NCBI RefSeq assembly: GCF_030547245.1
Contig: NZ_JAUOQT010000003.1
Coordinates: forward strand, 186,001 to 250,000
Source: Oceanihabitans sp. 2_MG-2023
GTDB taxonomy: Bacteria; Bacteroidota; Bacteroidia; Flavobacteriales; Flavobacteriaceae
Reading direction: 5' to 3'
Length of the DNA stretch: 64,000 nucleotides
Below, in pieces: positions 1-6,881 of the stretch. A model generated the notes under the pieces. It did no database searches and was not told where the DNA came from. It saw only the letters and a list, made by a program, of their open reading frames with translations. The stretch's first letter is position 1. Each line of letters begins with the position of its first letter. A program made the position numbers and the translations under genes.

Positions 1-104
1 ATAATTACAATCATTACGTAAGTTATTTTAGAAATACATATCAACATGGAGGTGTTTCATTAGAAGAAATGATCATTCCGTTTGTAGTATTAAACCCCAA
101 ATAA
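1..104 (+). CDS. porX: PorX, 3' end only (response regulator with PglZ/alkaline-phosphatase-like domain)
   Basis: This is the last 33 codons of a gene that begins before the window; the reading frame enters at base 3 and stops with TAA at 102-104. The visible residues contain the run GGVSLEEMIIPFVVL, which matches the conserved C-terminal end of PglZ-type alkaline-phosphatase-like domains. In Flavobacteriaceae the PglZ protein directly upstream of tsaE is PorX, the response regulator of the PorX/PorY system that controls type IX secretion genes. The receiver domain and catalytic core lie outside the window, so the call rests on the C-terminal motif plus the tsaE neighbour. Confidence 0.8.
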   Translation, partial: NYNHYVSYFRNTYQHGGVSLEEMIIPFVVLNPK

Positions 105-128
105 CGATAGACGTAATACGTTTTAAAT

Positions 129-150
129 CGATGAAATACATAAAAATTAG
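129..150 (+). promoter_or_regulatory. Candidate regulatory element CGATGAAATACA + TAAAA
   Basis: The 95-base gap between porX and tsaE holds CGATGAAATACA followed directly by TAAAAATTAG. The same 12-mer recurs at 6511-6522, ahead of the secreted-protein gene, again followed by a TAAAA stretch. Repetition ahead of a different gene suggests a binding or promoter element. No known factor can be named from sequence alone. Confidence 0.3.
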
Positions 151-199
151 TTTTTAATGAAATATTTGCTTAATATTGCATGTTTAATTTAAGATAGGT

Positions 200-604
200 T
201 TGGAGTTAAACTACACAATTAACGATCTTGATAAAGTTGTTAAAACACTATTAAAAAATAGTGATAGTAAAATTATTTTATTTCATGGTAGCATGGGAGT
301 TGGTAAGACAACACTCATAAAGGCCTTAGTTAAAGCTATAGGAAGTACAGATGAGGTACAAAGTCCAACCTACTCTTTAGTTAATGAATATCGATATAAT
401 AATGCAAGTATTTTTCATTTTGATTTATACCGAGTTAATACAATTGATGAACTATACAATTTTGGCTTTGAAGAATACGTACAACAAAACCAATGGGTTT
501 TAATAGAATGGCCAGAATTAGCTGTAGAATTTATGCCTGAAAATACTACAAATGTATTTTTAGAACTAAATGAAAATGAAAGTAGAAAGATTATAATAAA
601 GTAA
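200..604 (+). CDS. tsaE: tRNA t6A37 biosynthesis ATPase TsaE
   Basis: TsaE is the ATPase partner of TsaB and TsaD in making N6-threonylcarbamoyladenosine at position 37 of ANN-decoding tRNAs in the cytoplasm. The 134-residue length is normal for the family. The Walker A motif GSMGVGKTT is at residues 30-38, the family motif SPTYSLVNEY at 55-64, HFDLYR at 73-78 and the Walker B-like LIEWPE at 101-106. The start is TTG at 200: an in-frame stop lies at 185-187 and no ATG or GTG fits between. It follows porX, the usual flavobacterial order, and is itself followed by about 195 bases with no gene. Confidence 0.95.
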   Translation: MELNYTINDLDKVVKTLLKNSDSKIILFHGSMGVGKTTLIKALVKAIGSTDEVQSPTYSLVNEYRYNNASIFHFDLYRVNTIDELYNFGFEEYVQQNQWVLIEWPELAVEFMPENTTNVFLELNENESRKIIIK

Positions 605-640
605 CCTAAATCTATATAAAATAATGATTGAGTAAGTAAA

Positions 641-678
641 TTCTTACGTGTTTTTTATGATTCTTACTTGTTTTATGG
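641..678 (+). promoter_or_regulatory. Direct repeat TTCTTAC(G/T)TGTTTT...ATG, two copies 20 bases apart
   Basis: Two adjacent copies, TTCTTACGTGTTTTTTATGA at 641-660 and TTCTTACTTGTTTTATGG at 661-678, lie about 120 bases ahead of the small secreted-peptide gene. Extra GTAAG half-sites occur at 632-636 and 686-690. Tandem copies near two helical turns apart are typical of sites bound by a dimer on one DNA face, as for LytTR-type regulators. A related CTTACTTATTTTAT is at 6542-6555, ahead of the T9SS cargo gene. Confidence 0.4.
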
Positions 679-799
679 ATAATCCGTAAGCAAAAAAGTG
701 AATTTTGTTAATTTTAACATAATTTTAACATTTAGCGCAAAATTGAGAGTCAGTGTTTATATAATTTTAATGTATTAATTAATTTAATCCCTTATAATT

Positions 800-943
800 A
801 TGAAAACTAAAAAGTATTTAATTGCAATTGCAATTTTCGGAGGAGTATTGTTTACAGCTCAAGCAACAAATCTTATTGACATTGATGGACAAACCACAAC
901 AGAAGTTAAAGGAAAGAAAATCAAAATTCCAACACACGGTTAA
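800..943 (+). CDS. Small secreted peptide, 47 residues, signal peptide
   Basis: An ATG at 800 opens a 47-codon frame ending with TAA at 941-943. The product starts MKTKKYL, has a hydrophobic stretch of alanine, isoleucine, phenylalanine and glycine at residues 7-19, and a signal peptidase I site of type A-x-A at residues 20-22. The predicted mature peptide is about 25 residues, acidic at its start (LIDIDG) and basic at its end (KGKKIKIPTHG). I recognise no family and infer only that it is exported. It lies 7 bases ahead of a membrane-protein gene and may form an operon with it. A longer frame entering from 822 in another register overlaps this gene; I regard that overlap as spurious because the signal-peptide frame is better formed. 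Confidence 0.7.
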   Translation: MKTKKYLIAIAIFGGVLFTAQATNLIDIDGQTTTEVKGKKIKIPTHG

Positions 944-950
944 AAATAAT

Positions 951-1430
951 GTGATAATTAAGGGTAGTCTATTAGCTGTTTTAATAGCTATAACTCCTTA
1001 TTTATTTTACTTATATGAAAGTGTTCCAGATACTCGTATTTGGAACACTTTCTTTTTCACTTATGAAAGCAAAATTTATGAAAGCGCTCAAGTAGTAATG
1101 TGGATAGTAACAGGTAAATTAATACCTATATTACTACTATTAATTTGGTTTTTCACCTGTCGTCATTGGTGGTACCATGCTATTTTAGTTCCAATTATCA
1201 TGTTCATTTATCAAATAATTGGCTTTGTAAATACAGATTCAGATATTTTTGATGAGTTTCAACTATTTCATTTGGTTCCTGTTATGGCAATAATAATCCC
1301 GTCCATCTATTTAATAAGAGCAAAAATGTTTGATAAACTAAATTCAGCTAGTAAAACTTTAGAAGACTTAGAAGCCGAATTTACCGTTAGACCAAAAACC
1401 ATTTGGGGAAAAGTGAAGCAGTATTTTTAA
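951..1430 (+). CDS. Small membrane protein, W-F-F-T-C-x-x-W-W family, copy 1
   Basis: This uncharacterised protein of about 160 residues has four likely membrane segments: near the start (LLAVLIAITPYLFYLY), then before and after the motif IWFFTCRHWWYHAILVP, and a fourth near LVPVMAIIIPSIYLI. A basic, partly helical tail follows. I chose GTG at 951 because it puts about five residues ahead of the first membrane segment, as in the two paralogs at 1936-2541 and 2544-3170; an ATG at 885 or a TTG at 822 would lie inside the secreted-peptide gene. The shared aromatic/cysteine motif and the predicted topology define the family. The function is unknown. The start is uncertain. Confidence 0.6.
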   Translation: MIIKGSLLAVLIAITPYLFYLYESVPDTRIWNTFFFTYESKIYESAQVVMWIVTGKLIPILLLLIWFFTCRHWWYHAILVPIIMFIYQIIGFVNTDSDIFDEFQLFHLVPVMAIIIPSIYLIRAKMFDKLNSASKTLEDLEAEFTVRPKTIWGKVKQYF

Positions 1431-1500
1431 CATTCCTTTTTTTAGATAAAACCTACACCAAAAAAGCAATTATTTTAATACAAAAACATCGTAAATTTAC

Positions 1501-1519
1501 ATTACGGTTTTTCCGTAAT
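1501..1519. promoter_or_regulatory. Inverted repeat ATTACGG-TTTTT-CCGTAAT, candidate operator
   Basis: A perfect 7-base inverted repeat with a 5-base spacer sits about 60 bases ahead of the HTH gene at 1580. A half-site-like CGTAAACCG follows at 1555-1563. There is no T-run after it suited to termination, so an operator, perhaps for the adjacent HTH protein, is the simpler reading. Confidence 0.45.
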
Positions 1520-1579
1520 TATAATTTATTTGTATATTTATAGAATATTTTCTTCGTAAACCGAATACAAATAAATTAC

Positions 1580-1939
1580 ATGAGCAAAACAATCCACAGA
1601 ATAATGCTAGTTATCAAACACTTAGGCATTAGCGCTAGACAATTTGATATTTCTATAGGTACTGCAAATGGCTATATATTACGCATGCAAAAGAACAATG
1701 CATCTGTTGGAAGTGATGTTATAGAGCGAATTGTACAATTATATCCACAAATAAATTTAGTTTGGCTAATTACTGGTCAAGGAGAAATGTTACTAGAAGA
1801 TCCTAAAAAGAAATCCAGTAAAACAAACCTTGAAATTGAGCAATATATAAATGAAAGGTTAAGTGAAAAATGGAGTGAAGAGAAAAGATTATTATTAGAA
1901 AGTATTTTGGAAGAAATGAATAATCTAAATAATAATTAG
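1580..1939 (+). CDS. XRE-like helix-turn-helix regulator
   Basis: This 119-residue protein has a helix-turn-helix region in its first 60 residues, around ISARQFDISIGTANGYILRM, followed by the motif QINLVWLITGQGEML. That second motif, a beta-type W-L-x-x-G-x-G-x-x, is typical of small phage-repressor-like regulators common in Bacteroidota and reappears as YWLMNGKGVF in the regulator at 38636. The C-terminal 40 residues are charged and probably helical. It sits between one plus-strand and two minus-strand members of the same membrane-protein family and overlaps the end of the next gene by 4 bases. The palindrome at 1501-1519 makes autoregulation plausible. The role is inferred, not known. Confidence 0.75.
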   Translation: MSKTIHRIMLVIKHLGISARQFDISIGTANGYILRMQKNNASVGSDVIERIVQLYPQINLVWLITGQGEMLLEDPKKKSSKTNLEIEQYINERLSEKWSEEKRLLLESILEEMNNLNNN

Positions 1940-2541
1940 TTTTCTTTTATAGGAGCTAACCAAAAATCATCTCTCAACTTAATCAGTCTTATCAAATATT
2001 CTTTTTTCTTCAATTGTTGTTTTTCTTTTCTTAATTCTGTCAATTTTAATTTAATTTGAATATAGTCCTTTTTTTTAAATTTTGACAAATCATTCATCAA
2101 ACAGTCCATTTCTTCATCTAATTTTTGATTAATACTTTTTGAAAAAGAAAAATAATTAAGCTTTTTTGATATGAAAATTAATAAAAAGATAAAAAGGAGA
2201 CTAATCAATAAGATTAAAGAATCGTTAGGTGTTGTATAATAAGTATCATACAAAACAATTGATATATTTCTAATTTCAAAATAGATTAAAAATAGGATTG
2301 CAAAACGCCACCAATATTTGCAAGTTATAAACCATACTGAAAACAAGATTAATGAAAGTGAATATTTAAATATATGCCAAAATAAAATATCAACAAACTC
2401 ATAGTATCCTGCTCTTATTACATGCCCAAATATATTAATAGTTTGATTGTTAGGAAAAAAAAGATATGTATAAAACAAAAAAGGTATTAAACTAATAATA
2501 CAAATAAAAACTATATCATATTTGAAACTTTTGCTGTTCAT
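1936..2541 (-). CDS. Small membrane protein, W-F-F-T-C-x-x-W-W family, copy 2
   Basis: This uncharacterised protein of 201 residues starts at an ATG at 2541. It has about four membrane segments: residues 9-28, about 54-73 leading into the motif VWFITCKYWWRFAIL, the stretch after the motif, and about 110-127 (LILLISLLFIFLLIFI). The last 70 residues are very lysine-rich and probably form a coiled coil. Topology and motif match the copies at 951-1430 and 2544-3170. It is 2 bases downstream of copy 3 on the same strand, so the two are very likely co-transcribed. It converges on the HTH gene with a 4-base overlap. No function can be assigned. Confidence 0.75.
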   Translation of the reverse strand: MNSKSFKYDIVFICIISLIPFLFYTYLFFPNNQTINIFGHVIRAGYYEFVDILFWHIFKYSLSLILFSVWFITCKYWWRFAILFLIYFEIRNISIVLYDTYYTTPNDSLILLISLLFIFLLIFISKKLNYFSFSKSINQKLDEEMDCLMNDLSKFKKKDYIQIKLKLTELRKEKQQLKKKEYLIRLIKLRDDFWLAPIKEN

Positions 2542-2543
2542 TC

Positions 2544-3170
2544 TTAATTTAAATTAAATACACTATTTCTCAATTTAAACAATAAAATTGTATATTCCTC
2601 CTTCGTATAATTGCGTTTGTTTTTTTTTAACTCAAATAAAAAAGATTCAATTTTTTTAATCTCACTATTCTTAACAAACTCTTCATCATTAAATAGTAAT
2701 TCAATCTCTTGACTTATTTGCCATTTAATTCTCATTAATTGTAAATAATAATTAACCCTAAAAATAAGAAACATAGTTATAATTATTATTGGGATAATAA
2801 TTAACAGACTTTCAATAATCTCGGATTGATCATCAATTTTTTTTACAGTTGAAGAATTGAATATTAAATTATATAACTTGTAAAACTCAATGATTAATGG
2901 AATTAGTATAGCATTTCTCCACCAATTTTTACAAGTAAAAAACCAAATAAATAAACTAAATACAACAAATGATTCATAAAACAATAACCAAAAGAATACT
3001 TGTATATCAGCGAAACCCTGAGATTCAATATTAAACCATTTTGTTTCCCATACTTCTGCCTCTGGAAATAATATCCACATATTAGTTAAAAAAGGCAAAA
3101 CCAAAATTAACAAAGCAACAACTACATCTTTTGTTTTTAATGCCTTTATATTTGCAATAATGTTTTTCAT
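2544..3170 (-). CDS. Small membrane protein, W-F-F-T-C-x-x-W-W family, copy 3
   Basis: This 208-residue membrane protein is unrecognised beyond its local paralogs. The first membrane segment is at about residues 15-35 (VVVALLILVLPFLTNMWILF), the second runs into the motif IWFFTCKNWWRNAILIPLI, and a fourth (LLIIIPIIIITMFLIF) lies near residue 125. A lysine- and glutamate-rich cytoplasmic tail follows. The motif TC-[KR]-x-WW-x-x-AIL-x-P is nearly identical to that of copy 1. It is first in a two-gene minus-strand operon and diverges from the alanine-dehydrogenase-family gene across 117 bases that must hold both promoters. Confidence 0.75.
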   Translation of the reverse strand: MKNIIANIKALKTKDVVVALLILVLPFLTNMWILFPEAEVWETKWFNIESQGFADIQVFFWLLFYESFVVFSLFIWFFTCKNWWRNAILIPLIIEFYKLYNLIFNSSTVKKIDDQSEIIESLLIIIPIIIITMFLIFRVNYYLQLMRIKWQISQEIELLFNDEEFVKNSEIKKIESFLFELKKNKRNYTKEEYTILLFKLRNSVFNLN

Positions 3171-3287
3171 ATCTAGTATAATAATACAAAAAACAGAGCA
3201 TATTTTCTACAGAAATCTTTTAATTTTTAATTTTTATATAAATTAAATTTATTCGTAATTTGACTAACCAACTTAATTGGTACATAT

Positions 3288-4487
3288 ATGTCTAAACCTT
3301 TATCGCCTTTTACTAAGCAACAATTACTTCCGCAAGAAGAAACATTAGAGATTTTTAAACAAAAAGGGAATCTTTTTATAGGTATACCTAAAGAAACTGC
3401 TTTTCAAGAAAAAAGAGTTTGTTTAACTCCAGATGCCGTTTCGGCACTTGTTAGCAATGGGCATCGGGTTTTAATGGAAACTGGCGCTGGAGAAGGAGCC
3501 AAATTTAGTGATAAAAATTATAGCGAAGCTGGAGCAAAAATCACAAACGACACCGCTAAAGTATATGGATGTCCTATTGTTTTAAAAGTAGAGCCTCCTA
3601 CTCTAGAACAAATAAACCTATTAAATCCGCAAAGCATTTTAATCTCTGCTTTACAATTAAAAACACAAAACAAGAAATATTTTGAAACCTTAGCAAACAA
3701 ACGGATTACAGCACTTGCATTCGAGTTTATTAGAGACCAAGATGGCTCTTACCCAGCTGTGCGTTCTTTAAGCGAAATAGCAGGAACTTCTGCAGTACTT
3801 ATTGCATCTGAGCTATTAAGTAATGTAAATGAAGGTAACGGATTAATGTTTGGTAATATTAGTGGTGTGCCTCCTATTGAAGTTGTTATTATTGGAGCTG
3901 GTACTGTTGGCGAATTTGCAGCTAGAAGTGCTATTGGACTTGGTGCAAATGTAAAAGTATTCGACAATTCTATTACTAAATTACGAAGAATGCAAACCAA
4001 TTTAGGAATGACGATTTACACCTCTACATTGCAGCCTAAAAATTTAGCAAAAGCACTAAAAAGATGTGATGTTGCTATTGGTGCGGTTAGAGGAAAAAAT
4101 AGAGCTCCAATTATTGTCACAGAAAACATGGTTGGCAATATGAAATCTGGTGCAGTAATTATTGATGTTAGCATAGATATGGGAGGTTGTATTGAAACTA
4201 GCGAAGTTACCACACATAAACACCCAACCTTTATTAAACATGGTGTCATTCATTATTGTGTTCCAAATATACCTGCTCGATTTGCTAGAACCGCTTCTAT
4301 TTCAATTAGCAATATGTTTACTCCATATCTTTTAAAAATAGCAGAAGATGGTGGTTTAGAAAATTCTTTAAGATTTGATAAAGGTTTAAAAAATGGGTTG
4401 TACTTTTACCACGGAATTTTAACGAACAAATCGGTTGGAGAATGGTTCGACTTAAAACACAGTGATATTAACTTACTTATCTTTTAA
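3288..4487 (+). CDS. ald: Alanine dehydrogenase / PntA-family NAD(P)-binding protein
   Basis: At 399 residues it belongs to the alanine dehydrogenase/transhydrogenase-alpha family, which in its Ald form converts alanine and NAD to pyruvate and ammonia. The N-terminal domain opens with IGIPKET (31-37) and EKRVCLTP (41-48, with the conserved arginine). The Rossmann motif GAGTVG is at 203-208 and the conserved VSIDMGG is at 294-300, keeping the family aspartate D297. By my alignment from memory, the lysine of the KVKEP motif is absent (KVEPP at 100-104) and the catalytic histidine of LHLA is replaced by glutamine (LQL, about 122-124). It may therefore be a divergent homolog. It shares a divergent promoter region with the membrane gene at 2544 and leads the next gene by 3 bases. 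Confidence 0.8.
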   Translation: MSKPLSPFTKQQLLPQEETLEIFKQKGNLFIGIPKETAFQEKRVCLTPDAVSALVSNGHRVLMETGAGEGAKFSDKNYSEAGAKITNDTAKVYGCPIVLKVEPPTLEQINLLNPQSILISALQLKTQNKKYFETLANKRITALAFEFIRDQDGSYPAVRSLSEIAGTSAVLIASELLSNVNEGNGLMFGNISGVPPIEVVIIGAGTVGEFAARSAIGLGANVKVFDNSITKLRRMQTNLGMTIYTSTLQPKNLAKALKRCDVAIGAVRGKNRAPIIVTENMVGNMKSGAVIIDVSIDMGGCIETSEVTTHKHPTFIKHGVIHYCVPNIPARFARTASISISNMFTPYLLKIAEDGGLENSLRFDKGLKNGLYFYHGILTNKSVGEWFDLKHSDINLLIF

Positions 4488-4490
4488 ATT

Positions 4491-4859
4491 TTGAAATTAA
4501 TACAACGTATTGGTTATTACCTTGGAGGATTCTCTATTGGTTTAGTTATTCTTGCTTTTTTTTTTAACGGAAAAAAAACTTCATGTGCTTATGGTCCTGA
4601 AGCAAGAGTTATTAAAAACATAAACACAAAAACATTAGTCTATAGCGAAGCAATTGTTGCTCTTATTGCCAAAAACAAAGCAGATAGCACAACAATTAAA
4701 AATGCGCTTTTAAAAGGAGATGTAGATTTTAGCTTGAGTAATACAAGACAAGAACCTTGTGGTATTTATGCTATAGAAAGCTATATTAACGATAAAGAAG
4801 TAATGCTTACTGTAGAAAACTGTGATAGCATTGCAACCTTACAAAATATTAAATGGTAA
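4491..4859 (+). CDS. Small membrane-anchored protein, DUF4258-like
   Basis: This 122-residue product has an N-terminal membrane segment (IGYYLGGFSIGLVILAFFF, about residues 6-24) and a soluble domain containing YGPEARVIKNI and a C-terminal part with C-G-I-Y and E-N-C-D. Two cysteines in the soluble part are conserved-looking. It resembles the DUF4258 proteins often found directly after ald in flavobacteria; that name is from memory and no activity is known to me. The start is TTG at 4491, only 3 bases after the ald stop, so the two are almost certainly co-transcribed. The pair ends in the hairpin terminator at 4858-4896. Confidence 0.7.
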   Translation: MKLIQRIGYYLGGFSIGLVILAFFFNGKKTSCAYGPEARVIKNINTKTLVYSEAIVALIAKNKADSTTIKNALLKGDVDFSLSNTRQEPCGIYAIESYINDKEVMLTVENCDSIATLQNIKW

Positions 4860-4896
4860 AAAAAAGCTTCCTAATTAATATAGGAAGCTTTTTTTT
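4858..4896. terminator. Bidirectional intrinsic terminator
   Basis: The stem AAAAGCTTCCTA pairs with TAGGAAGCTTTT around a TTAATA loop, with A-runs on the left and T-runs on the right. It lies between convergent genes, so it can end transcription from both the ald operon and the minus-strand gene at 4915. Confidence 0.85.
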
Positions 4897-4914
4897 AATT
4901 ACCGAAATTGATAA

Positions 4915-6435
4915 TTAATTTCTTATAATTTTCTTCGTTTGCTTCTTTCCGTTAATATTTACAGATAATACATAAACTCCTTTTGGATAAGTAGATAAGT
5001 CTATTGTTATTGTATTTTTATTATTAATTACGTTATTAACTAAAGATCTACCTAATATATCATGTAACTGAATTGCAGAAATAGAATTGTTTTGGCCTGA
5101 AACTTTAACAGTTACAACATTATCTGTAGGATTTGGAAAAACGGATAACAGATTAGCTTCTACCTCTTGATCTTCTGTACTTAATTGTGTTTGTGGATAT
5201 TCTAAAACCCAAGCTGGAGGATTAGGATCTGTCATAATGCTATTGTCGTCCCAATTACTTGCAAAAAGTATTTTTGTTCCATCTCTATTTGGCACAGCCA
5301 TGGTAGAGTGCCCATTACCAGGAGACACATCGTTATTATGTTTTGTATAGCGTTCAATAATTCCGGAGTCATCTAGTTTAATCGCAAATATTTCTCTAGA
5401 CGCCACATCATGACTTGTACAACATTGCTCACTAACATAAGCCCAACCTGGTCTATCCGTATTTCTACAACTAATATGACCTCCCCAAATTCCTCCCGGA
5501 TATTGAAATAAAGGAGTAACACCTTGCCCATCCAATCTTGCCGAATAAACATAAGAATCATTGTTCCATCCATTAGGTCCTTCATAAGCAACCATAACAT
5601 CATTACCTGCTGCATCAATTCCTAAATCACCATGAGCAGTTATGTCGTATAAATGTCTTTCGTTTTCAAAATTCAAATCATACGATTTTAAACCTGCAGT
5701 AGGCCCAGAACCATCTGTTCTCCATGAAACAACCGCAAAGTTTCCAGATTGTGAAACCGAAAACCAATCTAAATCACCACTAGATCCAATATTTTTTGTT
5801 CCTACAACTTGATTAGATTCTATATTATAAACGATTAAAGTTCTATCACTTCCATTTTGACCAATTAATCCAACGTATTTATCATCGTTAGATTGATTTC
5901 CCTCTCCATAACCAAAGTCTAAACTCGAGTACTCACTAAATGTTTTTAGTGTTACTCTTGTATTATTAAGTACATTAAATTTTACAAATTGATTACCAGG
6001 TGTTCCATACATATAATTAGGCTCTGTATTTGCCCATCTTCCATAAGAAGGAATATCTCTCCAAAATAAAAAATCAAAAGTTTCTCCATCCAAAATAGCA
6101 GCTGGATAACCAGCCAACTTAATTAAAGAACCGTCAGAGTTCCATGTTTGATCTTTTGCATAATTGTGTCGAATTCTTATCGAACTTGTTCCAAAAACAT
6201 TTTTATCACTTATTCTTGTTATTGTACTTCCAGATAAATCTTCTGTAAAAGATTCTAAATACGCAGGAAGTTCTCCTGTAGGAGCTTGATATGATTGATA
6301 ATTTACTGTTGAAAGTATAACTTGATTTGGGTAGTTTTGGGCTTTTACATGTACACTATAGGCTAAAAACGCAACCAATAGTGCTTTTGTTAAATTTCTA
6401 TTGAGCAGAAATTTAGTAATTAAAATTTTCTTCAT
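4915..6435 (-). CDS. Secreted beta-propeller-like protein with T9SS type A sorting domain
   Basis: The 506-residue product has a signal peptide (residues 1 to about 33, ending in VKAQ) and ends in a type A sorting domain of about 75 residues, with LLSVFPNPTDN and the basic terminal KKQTKKIIRN. It should therefore leave the cell by the type IX secretion system and be attached to the surface or released. The middle repeats short strands of TolB/oligogalacturonate-lyase-like propeller type (for example GHSTMAVPNRDGTKILFASN), but I cannot assign a substrate. Residues around GGHISCRNTDRPGW contain histidine and cysteine. It is transcribed away from the polysaccharide locus. Motifs shared with the tsaE and secreted-peptide upstream regions lie at 6511-6565. 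Confidence 0.85.
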   Translation of the reverse strand: MKKILITKFLLNRNLTKALLVAFLAYSVHVKAQNYPNQVILSTVNYQSYQAPTGELPAYLESFTEDLSGSTITRISDKNVFGTSSIRIRHNYAKDQTWNSDGSLIKLAGYPAAILDGETFDFLFWRDIPSYGRWANTEPNYMYGTPGNQFVKFNVLNNTRVTLKTFSEYSSLDFGYGEGNQSNDDKYVGLIGQNGSDRTLIVYNIESNQVVGTKNIGSSGDLDWFSVSQSGNFAVVSWRTDGSGPTAGLKSYDLNFENERHLYDITAHGDLGIDAAGNDVMVAYEGPNGWNNDSYVYSARLDGQGVTPLFQYPGGIWGGHISCRNTDRPGWAYVSEQCCTSHDVASREIFAIKLDDSGIIERYTKHNNDVSPGNGHSTMAVPNRDGTKILFASNWDDNSIMTDPNPPAWVLEYPQTQLSTEDQEVEANLLSVFPNPTDNVVTVKVSGQNNSISAIQLHDILGRSLVNNVINNKNTITIDLSTYPKGVYVLSVNINGKKQTKKIIRN

Positions 6436-6877
6436 TTCAGGGATTTTGCTATTAATCTTTGACTAAACTATAATTTCAATTTCATTTCTAGGTTAAAGAG
6501 TCATTTTTTTCGATGAAATACACATAAAATGTAAGTTTATGCTTACTTATTTTATTATTTGTAAGTGTTTATCTCTCATAAATAACAAATAATCAAAACA
6601 TTAGACTCCTTTAAAAGATAAAATCAAAACCTATATACGCAAGATAATATAGATTGGATTTTTCAAAAAGGAAAAAAATTAAAAAAAAATAAAAAAACTT
6701 AAATAACTGACTATCTGTGTGTAAGAAAAATAACAATACAGTTTATATAGAAAAGAGGTATTTCATCTAATAAGTTTAAAGTATTAGCACTACAATCTAA
6801 AAAAGCACTATTTTTATTGAGCTATTAATCATGATTATGTATTTCCCTCAGTACCTAATCCTACAATCAAGAATTTC
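6436..6877. other. Divergent intergenic region ahead of the polysaccharide locus
   Basis: This 442-base gap contains no full-length gene. It holds the motif pair at 6511-6565, a very A-rich stretch near 6666-6702, a reverse GTATTTCATC at 6758-6767, a direct repeat AGCACTA at 6786 and 6804, and a 16-codon frame at 6831-6881 that ends across the next start. It must carry promoters for the minus-strand T9SS gene and for polysaccharide block one. Confidence 0.6.
6511..6565. promoter_or_regulatory. Composite element: CGATGAAATACA, GTAAG and CTTACTTATTTTAT
   Basis: CGATGAAATACA at 6511-6522 repeats the element at 129-140. It is followed by ATAAAATGTAAG, then by CTTACTTATTTTAT at 6542-6555 and GTAAG at 6561-6565. 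The CTTAC part resembles the direct repeat at 641-678. The site is 75-130 bases ahead of the ATG of the T9SS cargo gene, which suits a regulator site for that gene. Confidence 0.35.
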
Positions 6878-6881
6878 TTGA
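6831..6881 (+). other. Possible 16-codon leader ORF overlapping the next start
   Basis: ATG at 6831 opens a short frame (MIMYFPQYLILQSRIS) whose TGA at 6879-6881 overlaps the TTG start at 6878. This layout would allow translational coupling. Its start context AGCTATTAATCATGA (6820-6834) is repeated exactly at the Wza start (30115-30129), so it could instead be the remnant of a lost gene. Confidence 0.3.

Noticed and set aside
822-950. N-terminal 43 residues of the longer frame of the first membrane protein, starting at 822
   Set aside because: This stretch overlaps the signal-peptide frame 800-943 in another register, has no membrane or signal features, and has no counterpart in the two paralogs.
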